A DNA stretch of 64,000 nucleotides, taken from positions 13,640,967-13,704,966 of the forward strand of contig JBANSL010000004.1 of NCBI GenBank assembly GCA_037127255.1, read 5' to 3'. This stretch comes from Persicaria tinctoria (taxonomy: Eukaryota > Streptophyta > Magnoliopsida > Caryophyllales > Polygonaceae). Below, one piece after another: positions 1 through 11,583 of this stretch. The notes beneath the pieces were generated by a model. The model was not told the origin of the DNA. It did no database searches and was given only the letters and a program-made list of their open reading frames with translations. Each line of letters starts with the position of its first letter. The first letter of the stretch is position 1. The position numbers and the translations under genes were made by a program.

Positions 1-110
1 TCAGATCAAGCTCATAAACAAGTCGAGAATGAACACATTTTAAATGAAGCTCGATCTGAGTTCAAATTTAGACCCCGACTCAAATATAAAAGGTAAGAGA
101 AAATGAAAGG
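1..110. repeat. Fragment of a hAT-like non-autonomous repeat
   Basis: The first hundred bases have the wording of the hAT-like repeat at 25384-25773: AAGCTCG and CTCGA motifs spaced by AAATGA and GAACACATTTT. The window edge cuts it, so no terminus or TSD can be checked. It would lie in the intron that follows the exon ending at 120. The family match is by eye. Confidence 0.35.
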
Positions 111-119
111 GGGACTCAC

Positions 120-3100
120 AAGGTGGCGAAGAAGAGGAGGACCCTTTTGGGATCGGAAAACCAGTGGGGGGGTGGGGAGCGTTTGAAGCTGTTGTATCTG
201 TTGCCCAACCTGCCTTTGGTTTTGAGTACTGTAGCCTGATTATTGGAGTTAGACTTAGAGGAGTCAGTGGACCCCACCACGACCACCACGGGCGGTTGGG
301 AATATGCTGCTACTAGCTTTTCTGGCGTGCTGTTACACCCAGCTTGCGCAGCTGCCATGTTCAAGTTATTTTAAGGTTGAGAAAATTGAATTCAAAACTA
401 AACCAACACGTACTGCCCGGCCCCAGGCCCAGGATATTCAACGATGGATCCAACATTTCTGCCTACATATCGATCAACATTTCCTTCATCCAATCCTCTA
501 CTTTCCATCAATCATATTTTTTTCTTTTATTATTTTTTCTTTCCTTTATTTCTATAAATCAATCTTTTTTTTAAAAACACAATTACTAATTTTTTGACTT
601 AATTCAAAATATTGAATTCAATCTAATGTCTACTATTAATGTGCATGTAAATCTTTATATCTATATTTATATCTATCTATATTTTTAAAACATAAGGGTT
701 TTAAATTGCGTGTTACCCCTATATTTCTTTAATTAGCTCTTTAAACTAATCAAATATTTATTTCTTTAATTATTATTTTTTTCCTTATTTCATTTATTGA
801 TTTAAATCAATCACATTTTTATCTTTTATTTTTAACACATTTACTAACTATCTATACATCTATATATATATTCTTAATACCAAATTTATAATGATATTAT
901 TATTTTTTACTAATTGTGATTTAAAATATCTATATATGCTAATTTAAATGAGATTTCTTTTTTAAAAAATAATTTCATGAAATTATTTCTAATATACTTT
1001 TATGGTACTGATTTTTATCCTAACTTTTATTAATATTTTATAATATTAACTTTTTTATATTATTAAGATTATATGTTTAAAAACTCGCACTATATAGACA
1101 TCTACATTACTACTCCATAGGTTATATATGAATCAATCAACAAAGAATCCTAATCCAACTAGCCAGGTTACATTACATGCATACCACTAATAAACATGAG
1201 ATGGATCTTCCATATGACAGATGTGTAGCCCAGGTTGGTCCGATCCGGATCCGGATCTGAATCCGGATCAATATCATATACTTCCATCTAAATTGGCATT
1301 ATTATAATACTCCTAGCTAGAATATTAGTTTATGCATCTGTCACATCTTACTTAACTCCAATCTTTGGATATTAGTAAAATTAATGGAGGTTATGGGGAC
1401 AGCTAGCCGCCGGTGGCCACGTACGGTTTGCAACCCGCCCAATTCATTGTAAAAAAATACTATTAATTGAGCCATATGCAAACAGCAAACATAGCACAGA
1501 CAGAATTTTTTTTAAAAAAAAAAGGGAACATAACACAGACAAAACTAAAAAAATACTCCATTTGATCCAAATACACGTCGTTTGACTTTTTAACACATAT
1601 TTTAAGGAGTTAAAAAATATATAATATATTAACTTTTTTATTATTACAAATATTAAGTTGTAAAAAAATATTAAATATTTTTTTTTATATTTTATGTAGT
1701 TTTTAAATCAAATGGCATATATATTTTGGATCGGAAGTATAGTATATAAATAAAGCCGTTTCAGTGTATAATATGAGGCCGTTTTAATCTAAAACAAGCT
1801 CGATCATATTTTAGAAGCGAGGTGAGATATATACGTTATATATTCATTGGTAATGGTAATTAATGGAAGAGGTTAGAAAAGTACCTCTGGGTGAAGAAGA
1901 AGAAGAAACGAGCAAGGATTCTTGGTGTTCACCGCCTTGGAGATATCCTTTTTTGGAATAGCTTCTTTGTATCTGCTCACATTTCAGATTATTATATATT
2001 ATTATTGTTGTTGTGTTGACGATGAATTGATGATGATAATTAAGATACATATGATTGTTTTGATATATAAACATATATATAGGCCCCTCTAAAGGACAAT
2101 TTCAACAGACTTTTTTTTAAAAAAAAATAGAAAGTGGGAAGAGACCATTAATTACTTTTCATCATCAACTATTTTATAATCTATCTTTATCATAATAAAT
2201 AATAAATGTGATTCTAACAATTTATAAGAAAATCATTATTAAATATATTATTAGAGACTCCATTTTTAGTTTATTACTTTAAATTTTCCCTTTATTGAAA
2301 TTCACCTAATTACTGGCAATATTGTAGTTGATCAGTTGATTAAAACGTTCATTTTAGGGAAAACTAAAACTAATATCTACTTCATTATTATAAGCAATTT
2401 TATAAAGTGGATTACAAAATACCTAAAAATAATAAGATTTCATTTACTTTTTAGAGCAACATGTTTTAATTAACGGAAGGAGTAATATATAATTAGAAAT
2501 GTAAATCGGTAAATAAATAGAAAAATCCGACAATAACATTTATTTTGAAAATGTATCAAAATTAAAATGACAATTGTTATGATATGAGAGAGTAATAAGT
2601 GAAACTTATCCAACCAATAAAATGATTTTAATACAGTAATCTAAAATGGAAATAGGATGCATCGATCAATCCCTTCATTAAAACTAAAATGGACTATGTT
2701 GTTAAAAGAGTAGAACTGAATTGATGAATTATTTGAGTTAAATATATATTAATAAGTACGTTAATGTGATGTTTGGCAACCTAACTGTTACGATTGTTGA
2801 TTAAAACTTATGAATAGAAATCAAAACCTCCGAAAAGCTTGTGTGAGTAACGGTTGAAAAGTTTGAGTGAGTAACTCTTAAAAAGCTTTGATTCTAAAAG
2901 CTAATTAATCTATAATTAATCTTATATTTAATCCATTTAAAAATATATAATGTTAAAATCAAAAGTTTCGAAAAATTAGTTGATGCGGTTTGGTACCAAA
3001 TAGAGCCTAAGTCTAGACTTTCTTTCTTTCGTTTATTTTTTCTCAAAATTATTCAACTTTGGAATCCCTATTAACACAAGTGCAGATGTTCTAGCACCCT

Positions 3101-4662
3101 TCAACCCTTCAATGTGTCACATAATTATTTCGGATATACTTTTATATTAATTTTTAAAATAAATATTTATATTTCATACAGTTTTTATACATATATTTAT
3201 ATGTTTATAAACTTTCATCATAAAAAATTTATATTTTGGAAAATATATATACTTAAACGGTCAATTATATTATTAGAAAACAGTTTTTATATTGAGGGAA
3301 TTTGGTGAAAAAGCCCTTTTAGCATATTTGGTTAGCTAGATAGGTCCATTAATTGTTTTTTTAGTATGCTTAGCCCATTAATTGTTTTTTTAGCTTTCTT
3401 AGCCCTCTTGACCGGTCAACGGTCAACGTTGACCGACCGTTGACCGGTCAACCCATTTTGATGCCAACTTTTTTTTTTTTTTTTTGATGCCAACTTTTTT
3501 TTTTTTTTTTGTTTGATGCCAACTTTTTTTTTTTTTTAGTGATGCCATATTTTACCGTTTTGATGCCAACATTTTGTGGTGACAATTTTATATAATTGAT
3601 GGCATAAGAGCTTAAAACGTGGAATCAAAATATTGTCACCTTATTGTCACTTTTCTAATGAAATGATTGGATGACTTTTTTTTAATGCCACTTTTTTAAA
3701 ACATTGATGACATTTTTTGTGATGTCATATTTTACCGTTTTGATGCCAAAATTTTATTACATTTTATTTTCACTCTGATGCCACTTTTCTAATTAAATTA
3801 TTTGATGACACTTTTTAAACTTTGATGACATTTTTTGTTTACTCTAATGTCACGTTGACCATTGATGCCATTTTGAAAAATTTGTATCACATTAAAGAAA
3901 AAAATGTCATCAAAAATACTACTTTGAAAAAATATCATCAAAAATATGGCATCACGGTAAAAAAAATATTATCAAAAAATTGACATAAAAAAGTGGCATC
4001 AAAGTGAAAATAAAATAAAGTAAAATTTTGGCATAAAAAAAAAAAAAGTTGGCATAAAAAAAAAAAAAAGTTGGAATCAAAATGGGTTGACCGGTCAATG
4101 GTCAAACGGTTGACCATTGACCAACCTACCATATTGGAAAGGGACTAGGGCAAAACTAATTAAATTAATTTATGGGCTAGGTGGCTAATTGAATATTCAA
4201 AATAGGCCCTCTACCAAAATCGCCCTTTTATATTTTTGCAAAACATAATTTTTATAATAAAAGTTTATAAACATGTAAATATAAGTGAAAGTAATTTTTT
4301 GATTTTTTTTTTCAAAATAAAATTATAATAAAAATAATCAGGGGTTATATATAGAAAATCCGAACTCTCTTAAGATTTAACAAACACTGAAACACATCAT
4401 AAGAAATCTACTCTTTCTCACAAGCTAGGAGGCATAGAACCCCCAAAAAGGTTTAAGTTGTTCACCAAACTTGACTTTCTTCATGTTCAAAAAAAGAAAA
4501 AAGAAAAAAAAAAGTTAATTAATGTATATAAATTCCGTTTTATTGCGCGCTCATCTTCGGATTGGATTTACACTTCATCTCCTGTCTTTTTGGGTTACAA
4601 TTCGGCCAATAAAAAAAGTACCAATTTTGAGATTGGCCTTCCCTAATAATAATAATAATAAA

Positions 4663-4695
<33 letters not shown>

Positions 4696-4970
4696 ATAAA
4701 AACATATTACAATGGACAAACGAGATATTATTATTATTATTATTATTATAAAAATAAAAATATAATATTTAAAAGGAAAATGAGATAAGATTGATATGGA
4801 CAGAGACTTACATTGATCCTAGAAGAATTAGCGGTAGCGTCTTTATCAAGTTCTCCATTTGAGAAGGTTTCCAAGTCAACTACGAAGGCATCTGAATTGG
4901 AATTCATCATCTGATCAGATGAAACTGAAATCGTCTTCACCATCGACGTGCTCCGTCTGAACCCGTTCAT
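120..4970 (-). CDS. 5' part of a spliced plant-specific membrane protein gene (3 coding exons; 3' end outside window)
   Basis: Three coding exons join in phase on the minus strand: 4970-4812 (53 codons, starts MNGFRRSTSM, donor AAT|GTAAGT), 1972-1885 (acceptor GCAG, has IQRSYSKKGYLQGGEHQ, donor AGAG|GTACTT, phase 1) and 351-120 (acceptor GGCAG, ends in KRSPPPHWFSDPKRVLLFFA, donor CCTT|GTGAGT, phase 2). The order is a Ser/Arg-rich head, a DAFVVDLE acidic patch, a basic QRS-S-KKG segment, a PEK..VVVVVGS segment, then FKRSPP..DP(K/R)RVLLFFATL, where a membrane helix starts. I recall this layout from an uncharacterised plant protein family with one membrane span near the C-terminus, so the missing exon should encode the rest of the helix and the tail. 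Function is unknown. The introns are 2.84 kb (1973-4811) and 1.53 kb (352-1884). Splice sites and phases all agree; the family match is from memory. Confidence 0.72.
352..1553. other. AT-rich intronic sequence, no gene
   Basis: This lies in the intron between the exons at 1972-1885 and 351-120. It is AT-rich, with homopolymer runs and short stop-rich frames. A GATCCGGATCCGGATC-like tract lies near 1240-1270, and a GC-richer patch (about 1395-1440) has no open frame. I see no RNA gene or other coding exon. Confidence 0.5.
1554..1746. mobile_element. Stowaway-like MITE
   Basis: The left end reads TACTCCATTTGATCCAAATA followed by CACGTCGTTTGACTTTTT. The right end, read backwards, gives GATCCAAAATATATATGCC then ATTTGA. 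The start, the GTCGTTTGACTTTTT(A) block and the size of about 190 bp are typical of Stowaway/mariner MITEs in plants. The inverted repeats are imperfect, so it is an old copy. It sits in the intron. Confidence 0.5.
2140..2763. other. AT-rich intronic sequence, no gene
   Basis: This belongs to the 2.84-kb intron. I see only AT-rich sequence, including a MITE-like start near 2470 (ACGGAAGGAGTAATAT) with no clear partner. No open frame longer than chance is present. Confidence 0.4.
2764..3007. mobile_element. Possible Tourist-like MITE
   Basis: The left end (TGTGATGTTTGGCAACCTAA) and the reversed right end (GGCTCTATTTGGTACCAAAC) share a TNTTTGG(C/T)A(A)CC core. TAA stands on both sides of the 244-bp block, as expected for the 3-bp TSD of PIF/Harbinger elements. 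The terminal match is weak. Confidence 0.3.
3284..4234. mobile_element. Foldback MULE-type non-autonomous element with 9-bp TSD
   Basis: A 933-bp element (3293-4225) is flanked on both sides by the 9-bp duplication TTTTATATT (3284-3292 and 4226-4234). The ends are inverted repeats, with GGGAATTTGGTGAAAAAGCCC on the left and GGGCGATTTTGGTAGAGGGCC at the reversed right end. Most of the element folds back on itself. Both arms carry GATGCCAAC plus T-run units and a dense TTGACC/GGTCAA cluster (3408-3454 and 4084-4126). A 9-bp TSD with long inverted repeats is the Mutator-like signature. No transposase is present. It sits in an intron of the host membrane protein gene and is itself inside an older palindromic AT-rich sequence (about 3130-3283 and 4235-4310). 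Confidence 0.72.
4640..4752. repeat. (AAT)n/(ATT)n microsatellites
   Basis: An AATAATAAT run passes directly into an ATTATTATT run (about 4644-4692), making a hairpin-capable inverted trinucleotide repeat. A second ATT run covers about 4728-4750. Both lie in the intron just downstream of the first coding exon. Confidence 0.85.
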
Positions 4971-4998
4971 CGGATCATCCAAATAATCGATTGGAATC

Positions 4999-5470
4999 CT
5001 GAAGCCAACCACCAAATTCAACAACCAATTAAGCAAATTATAAACAGAGAAGAGGTAGCTAGCAACCGTTTCAGAGAGCCTACCTGTCACCTAAGGTGGC
5101 TGTTCGATCAGTTGAGAAATATAAACAAGGCGAAAACGTCTGAAACGGTCTGGTAGTGGTAGGAGGAACTTGTAATCCAATACAACAGTTTTGAGCTGAA
5201 AACAAAAATCTTCCTCCTATATTTTATTTTTATATCTGGAAAATCGATCAATTAAAATTTCGGTATTTAGTTTTGAGAAGTAGTGTAAAAATAGAGACCA
5301 CAAAACCCGGGAGGAGATTCTTACTTGTTTGGGGATTTCCGGCGTGGAGGTTTGGTGGGACAATCTGGAAGATAATATATGCTTTCGGCGCCAGACTTGA
5401 CACACAGAGGGAGGAAAATGTCCAAGAGAGGGATACGACCGAGAACAGAGAGATATAGAGAGAGAGAGGG
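4999..5470 (-). promoter_or_regulatory. 5' UTR exons and introns of the membrane protein gene
   Basis: Reading down the minus strand, a CT-rich leader (about 5470-5335) ends at ACAA|GTAAGAATC. An intron runs to TTTTCAG at 5196. A second UTR exon (5195-5084) ends CAG|GTAGGC, and a second intron (5083-4999) ends GGCTTCAG before the exon with the start codon (ATG at 4970). The CTCTCTCTCT leader is typical of plant 5' UTRs. No clear TATA box was seen, and a Stowaway-like MITE lies directly upstream (5531-5780). UTR introns in plants can raise expression; that is inference here. Confidence 0.6.
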
Positions 5471-5530
5471 GTTGGGTGGGGGGAGGTTTTTTATTTTTTG
5501 GGGTGTTCAGTTTTTCAGTACAAAAAAATA

Positions 5531-5780
5531 TACTCTGTAGAACCACCTTTGTTCAGAAATAGATGTCGTTTTCACTTTTTAATATGTTTTTTAATTAACT
5601 GAAAATATATAAATTATTAACTTTTTAAACAATTTTTTTTAATAATATGATAGTTATTATTAATAAGAATTTATATCATATTAAAAAATTACTAAAGTTT
5701 TGATATTTTATATAGTTTTTAGCTCATTAAAAAACGTGTCAAAAAGTCAAACGACATCTATTTCTGAACGGAGGTAGTAG
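5531..5780. mobile_element. Stowaway-like MITE with perfect 20-bp inner inverted repeats
   Basis: TTCAGAAATAGATGTCGTTT at 5552-5571 is matched exactly in reverse at 5749-5768. The right end, GAACGGAGGTAGTA, is the usual Stowaway terminus. The interior is AT-rich and non-coding. It lies just upstream of the leader of the host gene, so it may form part of its promoter. Confidence 0.72.
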
Positions 5781-6163
5781 TATTTTTTTTATTAGTAATT
5801 TTTTTTAAATATAAAATTTGATAACATATTAGAGAAATTTATAGAAAACCACTCGTTAGATAGGAGTTGCATCTTTGGGTGGAGCTTATGGAGGTTTTAG
5901 AGGTTGCTTTCCCACTTGTTTGGATGCATCTTTGGGAGAAGCTTATGGAGTTGCATGTGGAGGTTCTTTTTCTTTGATTTCCAAAGCGGGGGAGCTTATG
6001 GAGTTTATTTGATGGGGTTTGAAAAAGTTATTCATTTTTACCCTTACCTTTCAATAGCTTCCGAGCGGCGATGGTCGACGGCCAACAAAACAATACAACA
6101 ATGGGTGAACACTACAACAATGGGCAAGGCGATGGTCAACGGCCAACAGTACAACAATGGAAG
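5781..6163. other. Repeat-like sequence interrupted by the solo LTR
   Basis: This holds near-repeats of GCATCTTTGGG(T/A)GGAGCTTATGGAG and of GGTC(G)ACGGCCAACA with ACAACAATGG. The same ACGGCCAACAATATTACAAC wording resumes after the solo LTR (from about 9292), so 5781-6163 and 9253-9540 were once continuous. Reading frames are short and stop-rich; no gene is called. Confidence 0.45.
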
Positions 6164-9100
6164 TGTAAAGGTCCGGATTTTAAATAATAAATTTCAATAA
6201 ATAATATAAATGGATTTAAGTAAAAAATAATAACAAGATAAAATAAAATAAAAATTCGGATATTTCAAGAAAAACTCGTCCTTAATTTCCTAAGTCGAAA
6301 TTGAAATCCTTAAAACAAGTTCCGGCATTAATAAATTAAAGATTTAAAATATGTTTCATCCCGCTTCCATATGTGAAAATTTAACATAATATATTTGGAG
6401 TTCATTATTTATTTCGGAATTGGAATTTTGAAAATCGTTTTGAGTCGAGTCGGGATAACGTTGAGATAAGCGGGTTTCGGGTTATGTTACCGGGTATTTC
6501 GAGATTTGGGTATTGGGATCACTTGTGATCTTTGTCCCCTATCATCTTGTCTTCAGATCTGTAGCACTCCTAGCCCTCCAGCTCACCTCTTCCTAATTTA
6601 GGCAAACAAACACCCCCTCTCCTCCTTCCTCCTATTACTTTGCTTTCTCCAAATCTTGACAAGGAGCCAAATGCATTCCTCTCCCTCTCTTGTCCGATTG
6701 CAGACCCTCCTCTCCTCACCTCTGATTGAAACCCAACCCTTATCTCAATCCTCCTCTTCCTCCCCTTTCAACGAGCCCCAAAGGAGCCCTTTTCCTCTGA
6801 AATTTCGAAGCCGCCGGCCATACCCGGGCACCAGCCGAGGCCCCTGAGCACCTCACGAGCCACCAGGAGTATCCTCAAGCTTCCTCCTCTCTCCGTCAAG
6901 CAGCTGGAGCTGCCTTCCCCGGCGTTCCAGGCGAGACCGAGCCGCCCAGGAGCAGTCCGGGAGCCATCGCCGACGCCCCCCCTTTCTTCCTCCTTCTTCC
7001 CTGTTCTGGTTCAATCTGTTCGGTAAGCTTCGTTTCCTTTCGTCTCTCCCCGAAAACGAGCCAAAGCTCCTCTTTTGACTCCCTCCCATTCACCCCAGGC
7101 CCAGATTCGCTTGATTCCGACTCCGACGCGGCTAATCGGACTCCGACGAAGCTCAGTTCAACCCTGGACGGACCTCTTCTCCGGCGAACTTCGAACCTCG
7201 GTGAGATTCCTTCTCTTCTCTTCTTGCTCTCGCTTCGTTGGTTCTGGGTGGGATGTGCTCGGAAAGGGATTCCGAGCAGCCCGGGACAGATCGGATTGAA
7301 AGCGGCCGCCGCCGGAGGCCGGACTGTCCTTCCCTTCCTCGTCGTTTCCCAGTTGCAGAGAGCTCTGCTCTCTTGTTGAAGGAGACGAGCCCTTTCATTG
7401 TGTTGGGCCTAATCTCTGGGTCATGGGCCTGACCCGAATCCACATCCGGATTCCTTCTCCCACTTCATTCCTTCAGATCCGGTTACCCTTTCCTATTGGA
7501 TCCGGGTTCTTCTTTCATTCCGGGCTGGGCCTAATATCCGGGTTGAGTTGTTGGGCTGGTAGTGTTTTGTTTCAAAAAATAGTGTGTTATGTGTTGTTAT
7601 TATTTCATGATAGGTTATATAGTTAATTGTCATGTTATATATTATGAGTATACATTATTCCTGAATTTTGAAAGATATATTCCCTGAAATTATGATTAAC
7701 CATTTTAAAGTGTTTTAAAATGATATCATTGAACTATGTATTTTGTGAGGAGTAAATATTTGACCTTGGAAATTATGAGATGATCTATTGTTATTAATTT
7801 GTAAATGTGGTTTGGTGTTTATTTTAGTTAATCCAATTTGGTAAACTAATTAAAGGGTTTTAGGTTTTGAAATAAAAATGCCGGAATTATTTCTATAGTA
7901 TGATTTTGAGAAAGTGGTTTTAAGGTTTAAATGTTGAATGTCGGGATTTGGCCAAGTATGATTTGAGAAATTATTTTGAATATGAGTTGACTTAATTTGG
8001 GATTTAAGAGTTTGGAAAATATGGTTGGCACGGTTTTATCAATGGGGTTGATTGGAAGTAAATGATTTTTTGGTTAATATTGATCGTAGCGGAAAGGTTT
8101 TGGAAAATAGTTTTATCACCGTTTGGTTTTGAGTATGTTGAGAACTTGGGAATCGTGTGTATGAATGTTGGTCCGGTAGCTTATGGAAATGGCTTGATAA
8201 TAGGTGTGTATTGCTATTGGATTATACTCTGGACTTGCATTGGGCCCTTGCTTGTGTTATATTGTTGTTCTGCATCTTCAGGTAAGTCTCTTCGGAGCTT
8301 ACTCAGATTGAATAGAGCTATTCCCTGCTTTAAGTGCATGATATACTAGGTGTTGCATTCATGATCAGCATGCCATGTAGTACCATGCTAGGTTGCATTG
8401 ATCGTTGAGCATTCGATTTCTCTATGTGTTTGTAAACAGAACGGCCGTATCTGTGATAGTCCTAGAGTCTTTGCTAGGGTCATAGGGTAGCCCAGTCTCA
8501 TCGGGTACCCTGAGTCAATCGAGTACTTCCTTATATTATGATATGTCTGCGGGCTTTATTGTGGAGCGGGTTAGGCATGCGTGCCGCCCTATTATGAATG
8601 AATGCATTCACGAGCTGGCCAGTCTCCGCCTGTCGGAAGGGGTGAAGGTAGGAGAGGGATATGCCACTTGGCATTGTCTTGGGCCCTTTACAGTATTTCT
8701 GCACATTATTATGAACTAGGAGCATGCTAGTGTGTTTGAATTTCGTACTGCATTAGAGCATCTTTATTAGGTATAGCGTATATGTGTGCTTATGGTTGGG
8801 ATGCAGAGTTAAGTGGGCATCGATCTGATCCCGCTCCAAATCAATTTTTTTAGGAATTACTTATGTTCATCCTATCGGTGTTGTTTGCTTATTGCGCGAG
8901 TCATTTTGTCGGCGGAGAGTGAGCGCTGGAGTTATAAACTTCACCAGACTCTGATTATATTGTTTTGGATTTATACTTTTGACTCCGTTTTGACCCGGCT
9001 CCGCCGTGGCACTTGTATCTGTACTTTACTTCCGCTTACTTCCGTTTGAAATGGTTTCCGCGACATAGTCTTAGGACAGGTTAAGGGTACCCAACGGCCC

Positions 9101-9252
9101 TACGATACTTTAGGGTTTGAAATCCCTCTTTATTACTGACCTTTGAAATGAGTTTGAAACCTCGACCCGTACCTGGATTGCAAGATCCGAACAAGGGTTT
9201 TCATCCCTTGAAACGTAACCCGGAAATCATAATTCTGGACCGTTACAGGAAG
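6159..9252. mobile_element. Solo LTR (3,084 bp) of a large Ty3/Gypsy-type retrotransposon
   Basis: The unit 6164-9247 starts TGTAAAGGTCCGGATTTT and ends TTCTGGACCGTTACA, giving TG...CA termini with an inverted TGTAA(A)(C)GGTCC. It is flanked by the exact 5-bp duplication GGAAG (6159-6163 and 9248-9252). There is no gag or pol and no second copy nearby, so it is a solo LTR left by recombination between two LTRs. The start and length recall Tekay/Del chromoviruses, but without pol the clade stays tentative. A CpG-rich part (about 6540-7560) gives spurious open frames on both strands. Confidence 0.82.
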
Positions 9253-9745
9253 GAGGAGGAGGAGGAGGAATTCCAATTCGGACGAGGTTACTGACGGCCA
9301 ACAATATTACAACATTGATTCGGATGGCAATGGCCAGCAGAAGCTCCATGCTCCGATTTGAACGGGACGACATTGGGCAAGGAGAAAGGTACGTTGGGAG
9401 AGAAGGGGCATCAATAGCAATGGGGAAGAAAGAGCGAGATTTTCACACAATGGCAAAGAAGAGGGAGCTCTGATTCGGCCTGCAGATTTCAGATCTGATG
9501 GGGAAGGAGAAGGGTTGGGAGAGAATGGGTATTTTTAACATTTTCACACAAATACACATTTATAAACCTTATAACCACCAAATACCATTCAGATTTTTTA
9601 CAAGGTTATTTTAAAAAAAAAAACTCCACATCTCACACCTCCATAATACACAAAATAAACTCTACCTTCTAAAAAGTACTCAACCCCTAAAAAAAACCCC
9701 AATTTTCCAAACACACTCTAAATATGAAATTACATAAAACCACTC
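9253..9745. other. Non-coding sequence continuing the 5781-6163 block
   Basis: A GA-rich stretch (9253-9540) with AAGGAGAA and GGGAGAGA motifs is followed by AT-rich sequence ending in CCAAACACACTCTAA. No credible open frame or RNA gene. Confidence 0.4.
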
Positions 9746-10194
9746 ATTAAAGGAGTTTTGCTTACAAAAGATCACCCATGAGCTCTTTCCAATTTATGAG
9801 TCCATTAAAATGTATGAAAAAAAGTAAATGACCTTGTCAATTAAGCTTGTGTTAACCATTTCTTCCATTGGTTCATTGTATTTAACCACATATAATTTAT
9901 TTCACCTTAGGTTCAAATATACTAGGAGACCATTAACCATCAATTTCAAGCATTTTATGAAACAAAATGAGGGAAAATTATGTTGTAGGGGTTTTGAATT
10001 GGATTCAGATATTTATTTTAATTAATCATTCAAAATTTGAAACTTCAATTAAATAAATCTAATTAGACTATTTATTAGAATCTAATATAAAATATAAAAT
10101 ACATGATATGAGTTAAGTCATTTTTAAATATTTTAACAAGTTTTAACGGGGGAAGAGGTCATGTGTGGTCTTTTGTAAGCAAAACTCTTTTAAT
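9746..10194. mobile_element. MITE with about 30-bp terminal inverted repeats
   Basis: ATTAAAGGAGTTTTGCTTAC at the left (9746) is mirrored at the right end (10165-10194), where the reversed sequence reads ATTAAAAGAGTTTTGCTTAC. The match continues with AAAAGA(T/C)CAC. The 449-bp body is AT-rich and non-coding. No clear TSD was resolved, so the superfamily is open. Confidence 0.65.
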
Positions 10195-10605
10195 ATGGCA
10201 GTGTGTCGCTGGTAACCGAAGCTGAATGAGTACGTACGTGGCTGAAACTGAATGGGTAATTATGTAAAATATATGTTAAATTACACCATTGAAAAACTAG
10301 CTAGTAATGTGTTTGGTAACAAATAGCCGAATGGTTAACAGGCTTATTAATCATCGTTCTTCTCCGTCTAGTTCTCCAATTATTATATTGTGGTTCATGT
10401 TGAGACCCTTACCCTGAGTCCTCCTAGCTAATTGCATCTTGTGGCTCATGAGTCATGCATGCTACTCACATCTTATCTCCATGTACTTTTTTTATTTAGT
10501 TTAGCAGCAGTAAGTGCTTACTTCCAAAACAGTTCAAATAGGCTACGGAATCTTTTTAAGGTTGGTGGGGCTCCTCCTGTCTTGCAGCTATTCGGTGTCG
10601 ATCAT

Positions 10606-11583
10606 CATTTGGCCGGCCATGGGGGAGGGCAAAGCGGGCGACTGCCCTGGGCCTCCGATTTTACGGGGCCTCATTTTTTACTAATTTTAGTATATATAAT
10701 AAAACATTTTTAAAATTAACACAAGTGTCGGTTGGTGTGGTGGTTGTTGAATTGCTATGGGGCATGCATGCTTAAAGTCATGGGTTCAAATCCCAAATTT
10801 TGTACAACTCTCAACATTCTAACCTTTTTTTCTATTGGTTATGCCTCAATAAATTTTATCAAGTCATAGAGTATTAAATTTTTAATCCAAATTTAAATTT
10901 CTCTTTATTTATGTAACTGATTCCGAGGCCTCAATAAAATTCATCAAGTCATAGAGTATTAAATTATTAATTTAAATTTAAATCCAGCTAATCTTTTAGT
11001 TTCATTTTATAATTATGTCATTCGTGAACAATTTTAGTTTTATTAACATGGACATTCAAGAAAAAAAGATTCACATGGTCATAGCTATATTTATATTAAT
11101 TGAATTGAATGAAATAACATGTTTCAAGTGGTTTTAGAATATTGTAACATATATATATATATATATATATATATAAATTATTTTTAATATTGTAGTATAT
11201 AAATTATTTTTAATATTGTATAACTAGGGTTTTGTGTTTAAAAACAAATGACACAAATTTAAACGTGTAGTATATAAATTATTTTTAATATTGTATAACT
11301 ATAAATTATATAGAGCAAAAAATTGAGAAATATAGCTTGCGTTTGTAATTTGTACTATGGATTAAAACATTTTGTATAAAAATTTTAATATAAATTTTAC
11401 CGGTGATTTCCTTAATTAAAAATTCTTATTTGAAAGACTTTTCTATAATTTTTCTTAAATATCAACAAAAAATAATCTAATTTTTTTTAACATACTCATC
11501 TTTCAGATATAAAAAAAAATTACATATAAAATTTATAATTTATAAAATTATGACCCGGGGCTCCGAAAATGATTGGACGACCC
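10606..11583. mobile_element. DNA element inserted in the left arm
   Basis: The sequence between the two halves of the arm is foreign to the other copy. It begins near GGCCGGCCATGGGGGAGGGC and ends ...CTCCGAAAATGATTGGACGA then CCCT. The terminal wording GGGCCTCCGATTTTACGGGG (left) and the reversed right end are imperfect inverted repeats. The same right-end wording recurs at 24690-24733, so this is a repeat family. TCATCA on both sides may be the TSD. The part 10725-10830 has a GGTTCAAATCCC box like the B box of tRNA genes and may be a SINE piece. Confidence 0.5.
11149..11175. repeat. (AT)n microsatellite
   Basis: A pure alternating AT run inside the element at 10606-11583. It is followed by repeats of AATTATTTTTAATATTGTA (about 11175-11300). 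Confidence 0.85.

Noticed and set aside
304..597. Plus-strand open frame opposite the third host exon
   Set aside because: It is Phe/Ile-rich, ends in AT-rich sequence, and the opposite strand has matching splice sites and a recognisable protein.
6656..7626. Several short open frames on both strands in a GC-rich stretch
   Set aside because: They lie inside the solo LTR, overlap each other on both strands and lack any known motif.
10725..10830. Functional tRNA gene suggested by GGTTCAAATCCC
   Set aside because: No acceptor or D stem forms around the B-box-like site; at most a SINE remnant.
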